64,000 bases of DNA from Gemmatimonadales bacterium (lineage in GTDB: Bacteria > Krumholzibacteriota > Krumholzibacteriia > LZORAL124-64-63): NCBI GenBank assembly GCA_019038745.1, contig JAHOYV010000052.1, positions 1 to 64,000 of the forward strand, given 5' to 3'. Within the stretch, counting starts at the first letter, position 1; each line of letters opens with the position of its first letter. The translations under genes and the position numbers were made by a program. The notes beneath the pieces were generated by a model that worked only from the letters and a program-made list of their open reading frames with translations, searched no databases and was not told where the DNA came from. This document shows, one piece after another, positions 16,893 through 25,947 of this stretch.

Positions 16893-17987
16893 TTACAGAT
16901 GGATCCGCCGCTTACGGGAAATTTCCCCGGAGAAAGAGGCGCCAAGCGTGGCGAATTCCCTTAGGACCTGTTCGATGAGCAGAACCTTCTCCTTCAAGGG
17001 CAGGAACGCCGACTTGAATCCGTTCATCACCAGGCCCAGGACCTCATCCTCACTCAGACTGTAATTCTCAACTGCCAGCCGGAACTCGTTGGTAACCGTT
17101 GTCCCGGAGACCAACCGGTTGTCGGTGTTCAGGGTGACCCGCAAACCTTCCTGCATGAAACGCCGGATCGGATGGCTCTGGTAATCGGGAATGGCCTTGG
17201 TCTGCAGATTACTGGCCAGGCATATCTCCACCGGGATGCGGTGGTCGTTGACCCAGTTCATCAAATCGGGATCCGCGATCAGGTGGGTGCCGTGGCCGAT
17301 GCGGTGGGCCCGGCAATAATGCAGGGCCTGGTGGATGGAAGGAGCCCCGAAAGCTTCGCCCGCGTGAATGGTGATGTTGACGTTGTTGTTCAAAACGTGG
17401 TAGAAAGCCTCAATGTGATCCTTGGCCGGGAAGTCCTTCTCCGCGCCGGCGAGGTCGAAGGCCACCACTCCCCTTCCCTTCCAGCGCACGGCCAGGTCAG
17501 CCAACTCGAGGCTGGATTCCACTGAGATGTGACGTATCCCGCAGATAATCTGCCCGGTGATTATCCCGAACTGACGGCGAGCCCGGTCCAGACCTTCCTG
17601 CACCGCGCCGACTATTTCATCGTAGGTAAGACCTTCCTGGGTGTGCAGCAGAGGCGAGTAGCGGACTTCCATGTAGCGCACGTTTTCCTGGTGGGCATCG
17701 GCGGCCAACTCGTAGGCGATCCTGGAGAGTTCGTCTTTCTCCTGCATCAACTTCAAGGTGATGTCGAATACCAGCAGGTAGTCTACGAGGCTCTGGCAAT
17801 CGTCAGGGACCTGGCAGACCTTGCGCACATCCTCATCCGTCTTGAAGTCGTAACCCAGGTCGTGCCGGGCGGCCAACTCGCGTACGGTGGAAAGGCGTAG
17901 AGAACCGTCCAGATGCACGTGCAGGTCTGTCTTGGGCAGGGCGTGCAGGAAATCAAGGCTGGGCCTGTTGCTGGACGAGTGCGCCAA
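16893..17987 (-). CDS. add: Adenosine deaminase
   Basis: Zinc hydrolase converting adenosine to inosine. Family motifs are complete: KTDLHVHLDGSL with zinc ligands HVH, TIHAGE with the catalytic Glu region, RIGHGTH, and LNTDNRLVSGT with the metal-binding Asp. The proposed start is TTG 17987, preceded by AGGGAGG, giving 364 aa. The frame is open further upstream to 18227, but that extension has no family similarity, and its first ATG falls inside the -35 element. An internal ATG at 18149 has no Shine-Dalgarno. It is preceded by a leader of about 200 nt that looks structured. It may feed purine salvage together with AhcY, whose product includes adenosine. Confidence 0.92.
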   Translation of the reverse strand: MAHSSSNRPSLDFLHALPKTDLHVHLDGSLRLSTVRELAARHDLGYDFKTDEDVRKVCQVPDDCQSLVDYLLVFDITLKLMQEKDELSRIAYELAADAHQENVRYMEVRYSPLLHTQEGLTYDEIVGAVQEGLDRARRQFGIITGQIICGIRHISVESSLELADLAVRWKGRGVVAFDLAGAEKDFPAKDHIEAFYHVLNNNVNITIHAGEAFGAPSIHQALHYCRAHRIGHGTHLIADPDLMNWVNDHRIPVEICLASNLQTKAIPDYQSHPIRRFMQEGLRVTLNTDNRLVSGTTVTNEFRLAVENYSLSEDEVLGLVMNGFKSAFLPLKEKVLLIEQVLREFATLGASFSGEISRKRRIHL

Positions 17988-18022
17988 GATTTCCCTCCCT
18001 GGAACCGGCGGTGGTTGTGGAT

Positions 18023-18152
18023 AAAAAATTATCGATGCGGGCGAAGTTGGAGATCCAGCATCCAGAAGGCGACTCAATTCCCCTGGGACCTTCAAACCGG
18101 CTTCGATATCTCCGCGACAATTTAGCCAAAACGTCACGAAAACCCGCATCGA
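18023..18152 (-). promoter_or_regulatory. Structured 5' leader of the adenosine deaminase gene (candidate attenuator or riboswitch)
   Basis: In the minus-strand leader three nested helices can be drawn. P1 is a perfect 10-bp pairing of TCGATGCGGG (18152-18143) with CCCGCATCGA (18041-18032). P2 pairs GGAGAT (18113-18108) with ATCTCC (18054-18049). P3 pairs GAAGG (18093-18089) with CCTTC (18069-18065). P1 is followed after three bases by TTTTTT (18028-18023), then the Shine-Dalgarno and TTG start. It matches no riboswitch consensus I recall. The leader occupies most of the 360-bp stretch 17988-18347; the remainder carries the two divergent promoters. Confidence 0.45.
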
Positions 18153-18197
18153 AAAGTTGTCGACGTTTTCACGCGAGGCGGAAACCGCCGACAGATA

Positions 18198-18227
18198 ATT
18201 ATACCTAAATGGAAAGGGTGATTGCAA
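18198..18227 (-). promoter_or_regulatory. add: Promoter of adenosine deaminase
   Basis: On the minus strand TTGCAA (18227-18222), 18 bp, and a perfect TATAAT (18203-18198). Transcription would begin near 18191, giving a leader of about 205 nt before the TTG start. Confidence 0.65.
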
Positions 18228-18281
18228 GGCCCTTGTTAAATATTTCCATTTTTAACCAAAAGCTCACATTGGATATGGATA

Positions 18282-18311
18282 TTGGACAAGGGGTTGGCCA
18301 AACTGTATATT
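18282..18311 (+). promoter_or_regulatory. Candidate promoter of the outer-membrane protein gene
   Basis: TTGGAC (18282-18287), an 18-bp spacer and TATATT (18306-18311), with the ATG 37 bp further on. It is divergent from the add promoter. Confidence 0.5.
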
Positions 18312-18347
18312 CTCATACCAGCCCCAGGCCGTTTTCGGGAGTTTTTC

Positions 18348-19469
18348 ATGAGGAGAATGTCAATGTCGCGGGGAATCAATCCCAAGGTTTGGTCTGTTTC
18401 CTTGATTTTTGTCCTGATTTGCGCCATTTGCGCACCTTTGACCCTTTTTGCCCAGGACGAGGTTTCCTCTCCTGCTGCCCGGAAATACCGGGCCGGATCC
18501 GGCCCTGCCGGAACATGGGTGGGAGAGATCAAGAGCCCTGATGGTGAAAAATTCGAAATCCGCCTTCAGCTCGACAAGGTGGGCGAAGAATGGAAAGGCC
18601 TGCTGGAGGACCCTTTCCTGGGCCCCCTGCCGGCCAACCGCCTCTTGGTTACCGCGAGCCGGATCAGTTTTACCTTCCGGCCTGAGGAAGCTGCCTTCCC
18701 TTCGCATTTCTCCGGGATTTACCTCGCGGGCGATGATCGTGTTACGGGCACGATTTCCCAGCGCGGCAGCAGCGTCATGATCAAATTCAATCGTGATCCG
18801 GATTCCATCCTCATGGACCTGACCGATTCAAGCGGGGAGCCGATTATTCCCACCCGGGTCCGACACCCTTACCGTTTTGCTGTGACCGGTCGTTTCGGAT
18901 TCTGGCCGGCGCTCCATGTCCTCAAGGAAGAAACCTACAACATCAACAACCTGACCACGAAGGGCGCCAGCCTGGACGGAACATTGAAATTTTTCGTTTT
19001 GGACGAGTTCAATATTTTTGTTCGTGGTTTCCGCGGCGGGCTGAACTTCACCGATGATGAGAAAATTAACGTCTTCCAGGACATTGGCCTCTCCCCTGAC
19101 TCCTCTGTCAAGCTGGACGGCTTTGAGGTCGGTGTGATGGGCTACTTCGGGAACCTCCTGCTCAGGGACTCCAAGTTCAATCCCTACCTGACCGGCTCGG
19201 GCGGCAAAACGAGCTGGGAGCTTAACGAAGGTGGACGGGGTTCTGATGTCGTCAACATCCTGTTTGAGGATGTCATAGGCACTGACTGGGCCTTTGCCGC
19301 CGGATTTGGTACGGAATACGAAGTCCGCAATTCCCTCTGTCTGGAAGTAGAATTCCTGTGGCGTTATTTCATGACCCAGGATGAGGAGATTTGGGAAGAC
19401 TATACCAACTATTGGACCAACACCCACGCCTGGTCGTTCTCATTTGGTCTTACCTGGGGAATCTGGTAA
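18348..19469 (+). CDS. Secreted protein with predicted outer-membrane beta-barrel C-terminus
   Basis: 373 aa. A signal peptide (SLIFVLICAICAPLTLFAQ) is followed by a globular beta-rich region (about 40-160; a GTWVGEI start and lipocalin-like strands). A C-terminal half of alternating hydrophobic strands resembles small eight-stranded outer-membrane barrels (FAVTGRFGFWPAL, GTLKFFVLDEFNIFVRGF, GVMGYFGN, FAAGFGTEYEV). It ends in Trp (SFGLTWGIW), a common terminal signature for barrel insertion. The function is unknown. ATG 18348 has CGGGAG 7 nt upstream. It is monocistronic and followed by a strong hairpin. Confidence 0.7.
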   Translation: MRRMSMSRGINPKVWSVSLIFVLICAICAPLTLFAQDEVSSPAARKYRAGSGPAGTWVGEIKSPDGEKFEIRLQLDKVGEEWKGLLEDPFLGPLPANRLLVTASRISFTFRPEEAAFPSHFSGIYLAGDDRVTGTISQRGSSVMIKFNRDPDSILMDLTDSSGEPIIPTRVRHPYRFAVTGRFGFWPALHVLKEETYNINNLTTKGASLDGTLKFFVLDEFNIFVRGFRGGLNFTDDEKINVFQDIGLSPDSSVKLDGFEVGVMGYFGNLLLRDSKFNPYLTGSGGKTSWELNEGGRGSDVVNILFEDVIGTDWAFAAGFGTEYEVRNSLCLEVEFLWRYFMTQDEEIWEDYTNYWTNTHAWSFSFGLTWGIW

Positions 19470-19497
19470 ACCGGATCACATTCCAGTAAAATCAACT

Positions 19498-19523
19498 ACG
19501 GCCGGCCCTTTCGGGCCGGCCGT
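19498..19523. terminator. Bidirectional hairpin between convergent genes
   Basis: Perfect 11-bp arms ACGGCCGGCCC/GGGCCGGCCGT around TTTC. On the minus strand, downstream of ahcY, it is followed by AGTTGATTTT. It sits between the ends of the outer-membrane protein gene and ahcY. Confidence 0.75.
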
Positions 19524-19542
19524 TGATCTACCGATTCCCAAC

Positions 19543-20820
19543 CTAGGTTCCGGCGGAATAATCATCCATGTAGGCTATCTGGTCCGGGGTAAGGAAATCC
19601 AGCCCGGCGTCCAGGGTTTCCAGCTTGATGGTAGCAATCGTTTGATCCTGCTCATCTGTGATGTCATGGACATCAACTTCCATCTCCCTGCCTTTTTCGG
19701 CAAGGGCGACCATGGACAGGAACTGGTTGGCGAAGCTCATATCCATGACCTCGCTGGGGTGACCCTCGGCCGCGGCCAGATTTACAAGTCTTCCCTGGGC
19801 CAAAATATAGATCCGGCGCCCGTCCTTCATCAGGTACTCTTCACAATTCGGGCGTATGGTCCGCTTGCTCTCGGCCAAGGCCTCCAGATCATCAATTTTA
19901 ATCTCGCAATCATAGTGGCCGGTGTTGCAGACGATGGCGCCGTCCCTCATGACCTCGAAGTGACGACCGACGATGACGTCCTTCATACCTGTAGCCGTGA
20001 TGAAGATATCCCCGACCGCAGCGGCTTCATCCATCTGCATTACCCGATGGCCATTCAGGGTCGCCTTCAGGGCAGCGGTGGCCTTGATCTCGGTGGCGAT
20101 CACGTTGGCGCCCATCCCGTCGGCCCGCAGGGCACAGCCGTATCCGCAATGACCGTAACCGGCCACCACGAAATTCTTGCCGGCCAGCAGCACGCTGGTT
20201 GCCCTCATGATGCCGTCGAGACTGCTCTGCCCGGTACCGAAGACGTTGTCGAAATCCCACTTGGTTTCCGCATCGTTCACGGCGATCACCGGGTACTTCA
20301 GGGCCCCGTCCTTGGCCATGGCGCGCAGACGATGAACACCGGTTGTGGTCTCCTCGGTGCCGCCCAAAATCCCTTCGATCAGGCCCGGGTGACGATTATG
20401 CACGGAGAAGATCAGGTCGGCACCGTCGTCCAGGGTCATCGTTGGCTTGATTTCCAGGGTCTTGTCGATGCACCAGTAGAAATCTTCGGTGTTCATTCCG
20501 TGCCATGCGTAGATGGAAATACCGGCTTGAGCCAAGGCGGCCGCCACTTCATCACTGGTCGACAGGGGGTTGCAACCGGACCAGCTGATTTCCGCGCCGG
20601 CGGCCTTCAGGGTTTCGATCAGAACCGCAGTTTCCTTGGTCACATGCAAACAACCGGTGATCCGGAAACCCTTCAGGCTCTGTTTCTCCGCATGTTCCTT
20701 GCGAAGGGCCGCCATCACCGGCATACGGGATTCGGACCAATCGATCTTCATCCGGCCGGCGGCGGCCAACTCGATATCGCGCACCTTGTAGTTCTCAGCG
20801 AGACTGAAATTCTCTGACAT
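19543..20820 (-). CDS. ahcY: Adenosylhomocysteinase
   Basis: NAD-dependent hydrolysis of S-adenosylhomocysteine to homocysteine and adenosine. It carries GCLHVTKETAVL, the SGCNPLSTSDEVAAAL substrate region, the NAD-binding loop VAGYGHCGYGCA, and NTGHYDCEI. 425 aa is the length of the compact enzyme type. AAGGAGAGAG precedes the ATG. It lies 85 bp downstream of an ArsR-methyltransferase regulator on the same strand, matching the known association of SahR-type regulators with ahcY. I looked for an SAH riboswitch in the gap and saw none. Confidence 0.97.
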   Translation of the reverse strand: MSENFSLAENYKVRDIELAAAGRMKIDWSESRMPVMAALRKEHAEKQSLKGFRITGCLHVTKETAVLIETLKAAGAEISWSGCNPLSTSDEVAAALAQAGISIYAWHGMNTEDFYWCIDKTLEIKPTMTLDDGADLIFSVHNRHPGLIEGILGGTEETTTGVHRLRAMAKDGALKYPVIAVNDAETKWDFDNVFGTGQSSLDGIMRATSVLLAGKNFVVAGYGHCGYGCALRADGMGANVIATEIKATAALKATLNGHRVMQMDEAAAVGDIFITATGMKDVIVGRHFEVMRDGAIVCNTGHYDCEIKIDDLEALAESKRTIRPNCEEYLMKDGRRIYILAQGRLVNLAAAEGHPSEVMDMSFANQFLSMVALAEKGREMEVDVHDITDEQDQTIATIKLETLDAGLDFLTPDQIAYMDDYSAGT

Positions 20821-20905
20821 CGTCTCTCTCCTTGGTTCAGGTTTTGTCTTCCACTTTATCGACTATTTTTTCGAAAAACTCCAGGTGAATCCAATTGTTT
20901 CCCGT

Positions 20906-22012
20906 TCAGTTCATCCTGATCCCGGTCGCCAAAAAAACTTCCGGCCAAACCAGTCCTTTGCCGCCGGGGCCTGCGTTTCGGGTGATTCCCTCCCCGCCGG
21001 GTTGCCGACCTCGGACAAGATACCGGACCAACCGCAATCCGGCCTCCTTGAAAAACCCCTCTATTTCCTCCCTCGAAAAGCCCAGCTGTTGATGGGCCAG
21101 TTCCTCTCGCATCCAACCCATCTTGTGGCTGCAGAAGGCGGTGACCATAACCCTTCCCCCACTCTTGACCACCCGCGCCATCTCCTGCATTGCTGCCTCG
21201 GGCTTGGGCACGTGGTGCAGGGCCATTGAGCAGTTGCAGGCGTCGAAAGTCTTATCGGCAAATGGCAGTTGATCCACATCACCGGCGCAGAAATCTACTG
21301 CCGCCAGTGAGCCGTTCGAGCTACTGACCGGATTATCGATCCGCCCTTGGGCTCGGCAACGGGCCTGTGCCCTGACGAGCATTGCCTGGGAGTTGTCCAG
21401 AGCCACTACCACTCGGGTCGCCCCAGCGAAAACCGGTAACATGGCTCCAGTCCCGGTGCCTATATCCAGCACTTTCAGGGTTGGATCAACCAACGAACCG
21501 AGAGCACCGATCAGCAGGTCCGGATGCTCGAATTCGCTGCGAATATCGTCCCACCGATGGGCGATCCCTGCGAAAAAATCTTGGGATTTCAACTGTCGAT
21601 CAGCCAGAACAAGGGAAAGCACTTGATCGTCGCCCTCTGCCTCTTCCACATCATCGGCTACCGTCAGGACCTGCCGAAACAGGGACTCTCCGGCGGGAAA
21701 ATCTTCCGGAAGTACGGCTCGATACCAACTCCAAGTCCCTTCGCGCCGTTGCCGTAGCCATCCCTGATCCCGCAAAATGGCCAAATGCTTGGAAACTCTG
21801 GGCTGGCTCAACCCTGTGATCCGGACCATCTCCTGGACGTTTAATTCTTCACCGAATAAAAGTCGCAGTAACCGTAACCGGGACGGATCACTGATGGACT
21901 GGAACAAGGTGGCAGGATCTTTGATTCTGGCCAATTTATCGGCTGCTTCCAGAATAGGATTAATCTGAGAATCAAACCGGGTCACATACCCGGTTTCCTG
22001 TATTAATAACAT
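20906..22012 (-). CDS. sahR: ArsR-family HTH fused to a SAM-dependent methyltransferase domain, SahR-like regulator
   Basis: 368 aa from ATG 22012 (an in-frame TTG at 22030 is an alternative). Residues 35-100 are a winged helix: LSQPRVSKHLAILRDQGWL is the recognition-helix region of ArsR repressors. Residues 145-365 are a class I methyltransferase with LDIGTGTG (182-189), the ALDNS acidic strand and FDACNCSMALHHV. In Proteobacteria the SahR group, an ArsR protein with or without such a domain, senses S-adenosylhomocysteine and represses methionine-cycle genes. Position directly upstream of ahcY supports the same role here. Other ArsR-methyltransferase fusions exist, so the name is provisional. 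Confidence 0.78.
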   Translation of the reverse strand: MLLIQETGYVTRFDSQINPILEAADKLARIKDPATLFQSISDPSRLRLLRLLFGEELNVQEMVRITGLSQPRVSKHLAILRDQGWLRQRREGTWSWYRAVLPEDFPAGESLFRQVLTVADDVEEAEGDDQVLSLVLADRQLKSQDFFAGIAHRWDDIRSEFEHPDLLIGALGSLVDPTLKVLDIGTGTGAMLPVFAGATRVVVALDNSQAMLVRAQARCRAQGRIDNPVSSSNGSLAAVDFCAGDVDQLPFADKTFDACNCSMALHHVPKPEAAMQEMARVVKSGGRVMVTAFCSHKMGWMREELAHQQLGFSREEIEGFFKEAGLRLVRYLVRGRQPGGEGITRNAGPGGKGLVWPEVFLATGIRMN

Positions 22013-22036
22013 ATCGGATAGCGAGGGCAAGCTCTA

Positions 22037-22054
22037 AATAACTTTATCGTTATT
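22037..22054. promoter_or_regulatory. Inverted repeat upstream of the sahR-like gene, candidate operator
   Basis: AATAAC and GTTATT, perfect 6-bp arms separated by TTTATC, 25 bp upstream of ATG 22012. The 9-mer ACTTTATCG inside it recurs at 20853-20861 in the gap before ahcY. Confidence 0.35.
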
Positions 22055-22124
22055 AAATAATATTCAACTATTTTGGGAGCCAAACTAAATTGCTTGTGCC
22101 TTCGAAATTGTGTCACGGAACTGG

Positions 22125-23456
22125 TTATTCCGGCTTTACAGCATACCAGACCAGGTCCGTCAGGGGCAGAATGGGCAGATCCGGGGCTATGAGGGCCAAT
22201 CCATCGGCAATCTGGCCCAGGCACCCGGGATTGGAAGTGACCACAAGATCGGCCCCGGTAGTCGCCAGATTTTCCGCTTTTCGTCGACCCAGTTGTTCCG
22301 AGATCTCAGGATACCGCAAACCCCAGACTCCTCCGCTACCACAACACACCTCAACTTCGGCAGCCTCGACCAGGGTCAGACCGGGAATCCTGGACAACAG
22401 TTCCCGAGGTTGTTGGGAAATCCCCTGGCCATGGCGGGCGTGACAGGGATCATGGACCGCCACCTTCAAGGGTACTGCCCTCAAAACCGGCAGGTTCAAG
22501 CCGGAAAGGAGGTGCACGGCGTCGATCACCTGAGAACCCAGATCCCCCAGACCTTCCTTGAGTTCCAGACCGCAGCCTGCCGCTTCGACGACTATCCTGG
22601 ACCCGGTTCCGGTATTTTTGTTGAAGACTTCCCGGTTGCGGTGATGCTGGGCTGCCGCCCGAGTCGGACGCCCGGTATGAGCAGCCAAGGCACCACAGCA
22701 ATCCTGCCCTTGAGGAACTTCGACCCGGCATCCGGCGGATCTCAGCAATTCACATAGTCGACGGGATGGGCCGGACAACAGACCATTGTTGGCGCAGCCC
22801 TGGAAGAAGGCTACGTCAGACGGAGAATCGTCAGAAACGGGGGCGTCCTCCGGATAGGTTTGAGGCGGAACGACTGAACTGGACTTTACAAGGTCGTCGA
22901 GCAGAGCGCGCAACTGATCGTCGGTTTCCGGGGCCGTCGGCATGGAGCCCACCAGCCTGACCAAGCTACGCATCCCGACAGGGAGATGATCCAGCCGACT
23001 CCGCCAACGACGGCCTAGGATCCCGGCAAAAAATGAGCGAGTTCCCCCGGCAACCCGACCCAGGAAGCGTAAAACTGAAGGGGAATCCAAACGACGCAGA
23101 ACAAAACCCGGCACCGCAGGTTGGGGTATTTCCGGACTACCGTTGACGACCAAATCACCGGCCAGGCCCTGGCCGTATTCCAACAAGGAAAACGGCACCC
23201 CGCTGGGGCAAGCCGTTTCGCACGCACGACAGCCTATGCAGTGATCGAAGGCGGCCAGAAAGGCCACGGGAATATTTGTGTCGGGATCCTCGATATTCAG
23301 AACTTCTTCCAACAACAACAAACGGCCGCGAGGGGAATGCACTTCGTTCCCGGTGGCCAGCCAAGTCGCACAAGTGGGGAGACAGAGACCGCACTGGACA
23401 CAACTGCGCAGGAGTTCGGCCAGATGGGATTTGGCTGTCTGGCGCTGGTCAGCCAT
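22125..23456 (-). CDS. glcF: Glycolate oxidase iron-sulfur subunit GlcF
   Basis: 443 aa. Two N-terminal 4Fe-4S clusters are seen, CVQCGLCLPTC (about 16-26) and CIGCRACETAC. Two CCG domains follow, with QDCCGALAAH and HDPCHARHG, then VCCGSGGVWG. This subunit passes electrons from the FAD subunit to the quinone pool during oxidation of glycolate or a related 2-hydroxy acid. It overlaps the end of glcDE by eight bases. A gap of 112 bp separates it from the downstream sahR-like gene. Confidence 0.92.
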   Translation of the reverse strand: MADQRQTAKSHLAELLRSCVQCGLCLPTCATWLATGNEVHSPRGRLLLLEEVLNIEDPDTNIPVAFLAAFDHCIGCRACETACPSGVPFSLLEYGQGLAGDLVVNGSPEIPQPAVPGFVLRRLDSPSVLRFLGRVAGGTRSFFAGILGRRWRSRLDHLPVGMRSLVRLVGSMPTAPETDDQLRALLDDLVKSSSVVPPQTYPEDAPVSDDSPSDVAFFQGCANNGLLSGPSRRLCELLRSAGCRVEVPQGQDCCGALAAHTGRPTRAAAQHHRNREVFNKNTGTGSRIVVEAAGCGLELKEGLGDLGSQVIDAVHLLSGLNLPVLRAVPLKVAVHDPCHARHGQGISQQPRELLSRIPGLTLVEAAEVEVCCGSGGVWGLRYPEISEQLGRRKAENLATTGADLVVTSNPGCLGQIADGLALIAPDLPILPLTDLVWYAVKPE

Positions 23457-25944
23457 GGTTTTCGTCTTTCAGCCAAAGCGGATTGTCCAGGCGTCCATCA
23501 GGATCGAACACTTTCTTCATTCCCCGCAGTAAATCCAGGGGAACTCCAGCATCGGGATCAGGCAACTGCGTGGGCTTCCCGCCGCTACAGCAGTGGTCGC
23601 AGCACCACCCTTCATTTTCGGTTGCCGAACCAGGGATCCACACCAGTGCAGGAGATGCCTGCCAGATCATCCGGGAGGGTGGCTTCTGGGGGAGAAAACT
23701 CGTTTTCTGAAGATCGCCGGGGCCCCTATCCGCTTCAATCTTCCCCTGAATCCGTTTCGCGGACACTGACCAGTCCGGCCAGGCCAAGGCCCAATCCGGC
23801 AAATGCACCAAGGCATGAGACCACGACCTGAAATCGAACCGTTTTTGCTCCAACAGCTCCAGACCTGCCAAAGACGCTACCTCAACCAACCTCTTATCCA
23901 AATCACCCAGATCCCAGGACCGGTCCCGACCGGGGGCCAGCACGGTAACGGTGCCTTGCGGGCCGGAGGCGGAGCAATCTTCCTGGGAACCATCGATCAC
24001 AAAAACCGGTCCGCCGAGAGTGGGATCCCTGTGCGCCAAACGATCAATCAGCGAATGGATCCCTTCCCAAAAGTTTCCATCCCCGGACAAGTCGGCGAAG
24101 CGCCACACCCCCAGCTTTTCCGGTGCAGGACGCAGCTGGAAGGTTGCCGCCCGCGGCTGGGCCAGAACGCGGCCGGACCCGCAAAGCATCTGGGCAAGAT
24201 TATAGCCCGCCACATTCTTGAATACCGGCGCCCCGGTATGCAGCAACCGACCGGCGCCGGTCTCGGCCCATAATTCGAGGAGAAAATGGCGAGCGGATCC
24301 GCCCGCGACCAGGGCCGGACTGAAGAGGATGTTCTCCACCACCGAGCTGATCGATCGATCGGAACCCAGGCCGGGACCCATAGGATCATCAGCCTGCGTC
24401 GTGGCGGCCGCTAATCCCACAGGCAGCCACAGCCCCCGCTCCAAGGCCTGTGCCTGTAGCTCGGACAGGGAAACATCCGCCTCGGCGGTCACCGTCATGC
24501 TGTCCCAGTTGAAAGTACAACCACGCGGGACGGACGGTGGCACAGCCAAGGCGGAACCGGGCGGGGGCAGCGCCTTGCCTGGATTCAGACGGTCCTCAGG
24601 ATCAAAAACCCGTTTTATATCCCACATCAACTCCAGACTGACCGGATCGAGCTGCCAGGGGACCGCATGCAGCTTCTCGATCCCCACTCCGTGTTCACCG
24701 GTAACGCTGCCGTCCATGGCCAGGGCGGTTCGTATGATCTCATCGGCTGCCTCGTGGGCGGCGCGGCGCAATTCCGAATCCCTGTCATCGTAGTGCACGC
24801 CTGGATGCAGGTTGCCGTCGCCGGCGTGGAATGCCGTCGCGATTTCTACGCCATGCTTGGCCTTAATCACCTGAATTTCCCGCACCAGGTCGGGGAGTTT
24901 TCCAAGGGGAACGACCACATCCATGGTCACGTAGCTAGGAGCCAATCGTCCGACGGCGCCGAAGGCCTTTTTTCGGCATTTCCACAGTTCCATGCGTGTG
25001 GCCGCATCCTCGGCTCGGCGAATCTCCCGGGCACCGTTTCCCATCAGCAGGTTCCCGGCCTGATCCGCATCCTCGGCCACCTCCTCCGGCTGCCCGGCGA
25101 ACTCCAGAATCATGGCCGCGGCCACGTCGGTCGGGAAGCCGAAACCAAAGGCAGCCTCAACCGCCTCGAGCATCGGCTGATCGACCATCTCGACGGCCAC
25201 CGGCATCAAGCCCGCTCTCAGCAGCGAAACCACCGAACCTGTCGCATCATTCAGATCTGGAAAAAAGGCAGCCATGGTCGCCACCGACTGAGGATCGGTT
25301 ACAAGTTTCAGATCCGCTGCGGTGACAACTCCCAGGGTGCCCTCGCTCCCGCACAGCAACGAAGTCAAATCGATGCCCCGTTCACAAGCCAGACCCCGGC
25401 CGGTAGTCAAAGCCCTTCCCTGGACATCGCACCACTCCAGACGCAGCAGATGATGCAGGGTAACCCCGTGGCGCAAACAGTGGGGACCGCCGGCGTTCTC
25501 GGCAATGTTGCCGCCGATCGAGGAGATGCTCTGGCTGCTGGGATCCGGGGCGAAGTGCAGGGCAAAGGAAGAAGCGTGGGCGCTGACCTGGTCGTTCAGC
25601 ACACCGGCTTCAGCCCTAACACGGAGACCCTGGTCGTCGACCGGACCGAGGGCCTTCAGTTGTGAAGTAGCCAAAACCACTTCACCCTCGTTCGGCACAG
25701 CTCCGCCGCTCAGGCCCGTACCGGTGCCCCGGGTAACTACAGCCAGTTCATTCACTTTACAAAATCGGACAACTTTGCGGAGGGTACTGGCATCGGCGGG
25801 CAAGGCAATGCCCAGAGGCCGACCCAGGGTCATGTGGGATGAGTCGCGGGAATACACAAGCCGAGCGGCCGGGTCGGTTAGAAGTGCATCGGGGCCCAGG
25901 ATCCGGGATAGTCCGGCCAACGCTGGTCCTTTTTGGGTCCCCAT
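23449..25944 (-). CDS. Fused GlcD-GlcE FAD-linked 2-hydroxyacid oxidase
   Basis: 831 aa. Residues 1-480 are GlcD-like: a PCMH-type FAD fold with TRGTGTGLSGGAVPNEG and SSIGGNIAENAGG, then the cap region FHAGDGNLHP and TGEHGVGIEKL. Residues about 495-800 resemble GlcE (ADVSLSELQAQALERG, then GAPVFKNVAGYNLAQML), a shorter FAD-fold subunit normally encoded separately. With GlcF it would make the complete enzyme from two chains. The ATG is 3 bp after the stop of the RND gene upstream, so it is cotranscribed and perhaps coupled to it. D-lactate is a possible alternative substrate. Confidence 0.88.
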   Translation of the reverse strand: MGTQKGPALAGLSRILGPDALLTDPAARLVYSRDSSHMTLGRPLGIALPADASTLRKVVRFCKVNELAVVTRGTGTGLSGGAVPNEGEVVLATSQLKALGPVDDQGLRVRAEAGVLNDQVSAHASSFALHFAPDPSSQSISSIGGNIAENAGGPHCLRHGVTLHHLLRLEWCDVQGRALTTGRGLACERGIDLTSLLCGSEGTLGVVTAADLKLVTDPQSVATMAAFFPDLNDATGSVVSLLRAGLMPVAVEMVDQPMLEAVEAAFGFGFPTDVAAAMILEFAGQPEEVAEDADQAGNLLMGNGAREIRRAEDAATRMELWKCRKKAFGAVGRLAPSYVTMDVVVPLGKLPDLVREIQVIKAKHGVEIATAFHAGDGNLHPGVHYDDRDSELRRAAHEAADEIIRTALAMDGSVTGEHGVGIEKLHAVPWQLDPVSLELMWDIKRVFDPEDRLNPGKALPPPGSALAVPPSVPRGCTFNWDSMTVTAEADVSLSELQAQALERGLWLPVGLAAATTQADDPMGPGLGSDRSISSVVENILFSPALVAGGSARHFLLELWAETGAGRLLHTGAPVFKNVAGYNLAQMLCGSGRVLAQPRAATFQLRPAPEKLGVWRFADLSGDGNFWEGIHSLIDRLAHRDPTLGGPVFVIDGSQEDCSASGPQGTVTVLAPGRDRSWDLGDLDKRLVEVASLAGLELLEQKRFDFRSWSHALVHLPDWALAWPDWSVSAKRIQGKIEADRGPGDLQKTSFLPQKPPSRMIWQASPALVWIPGSATENEGWCCDHCCSGGKPTQLPDPDAGVPLDLLRGMKKVFDPDGRLDNPLWLKDENHG

Positions 25945-25947
25945 GGT

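Noticed and set aside
19381-20817. 478-residue plus-strand open frame opposite ahcY
   Set aside because: It is the reverse shadow of adenosylhomocysteinase, whose motifs are complete.
20821-20905. SAH riboswitch before ahcY
   Set aside because: The 85-bp gap lacks the conserved GC-rich core of that class; it only holds a short motif and the ribosome-binding site.
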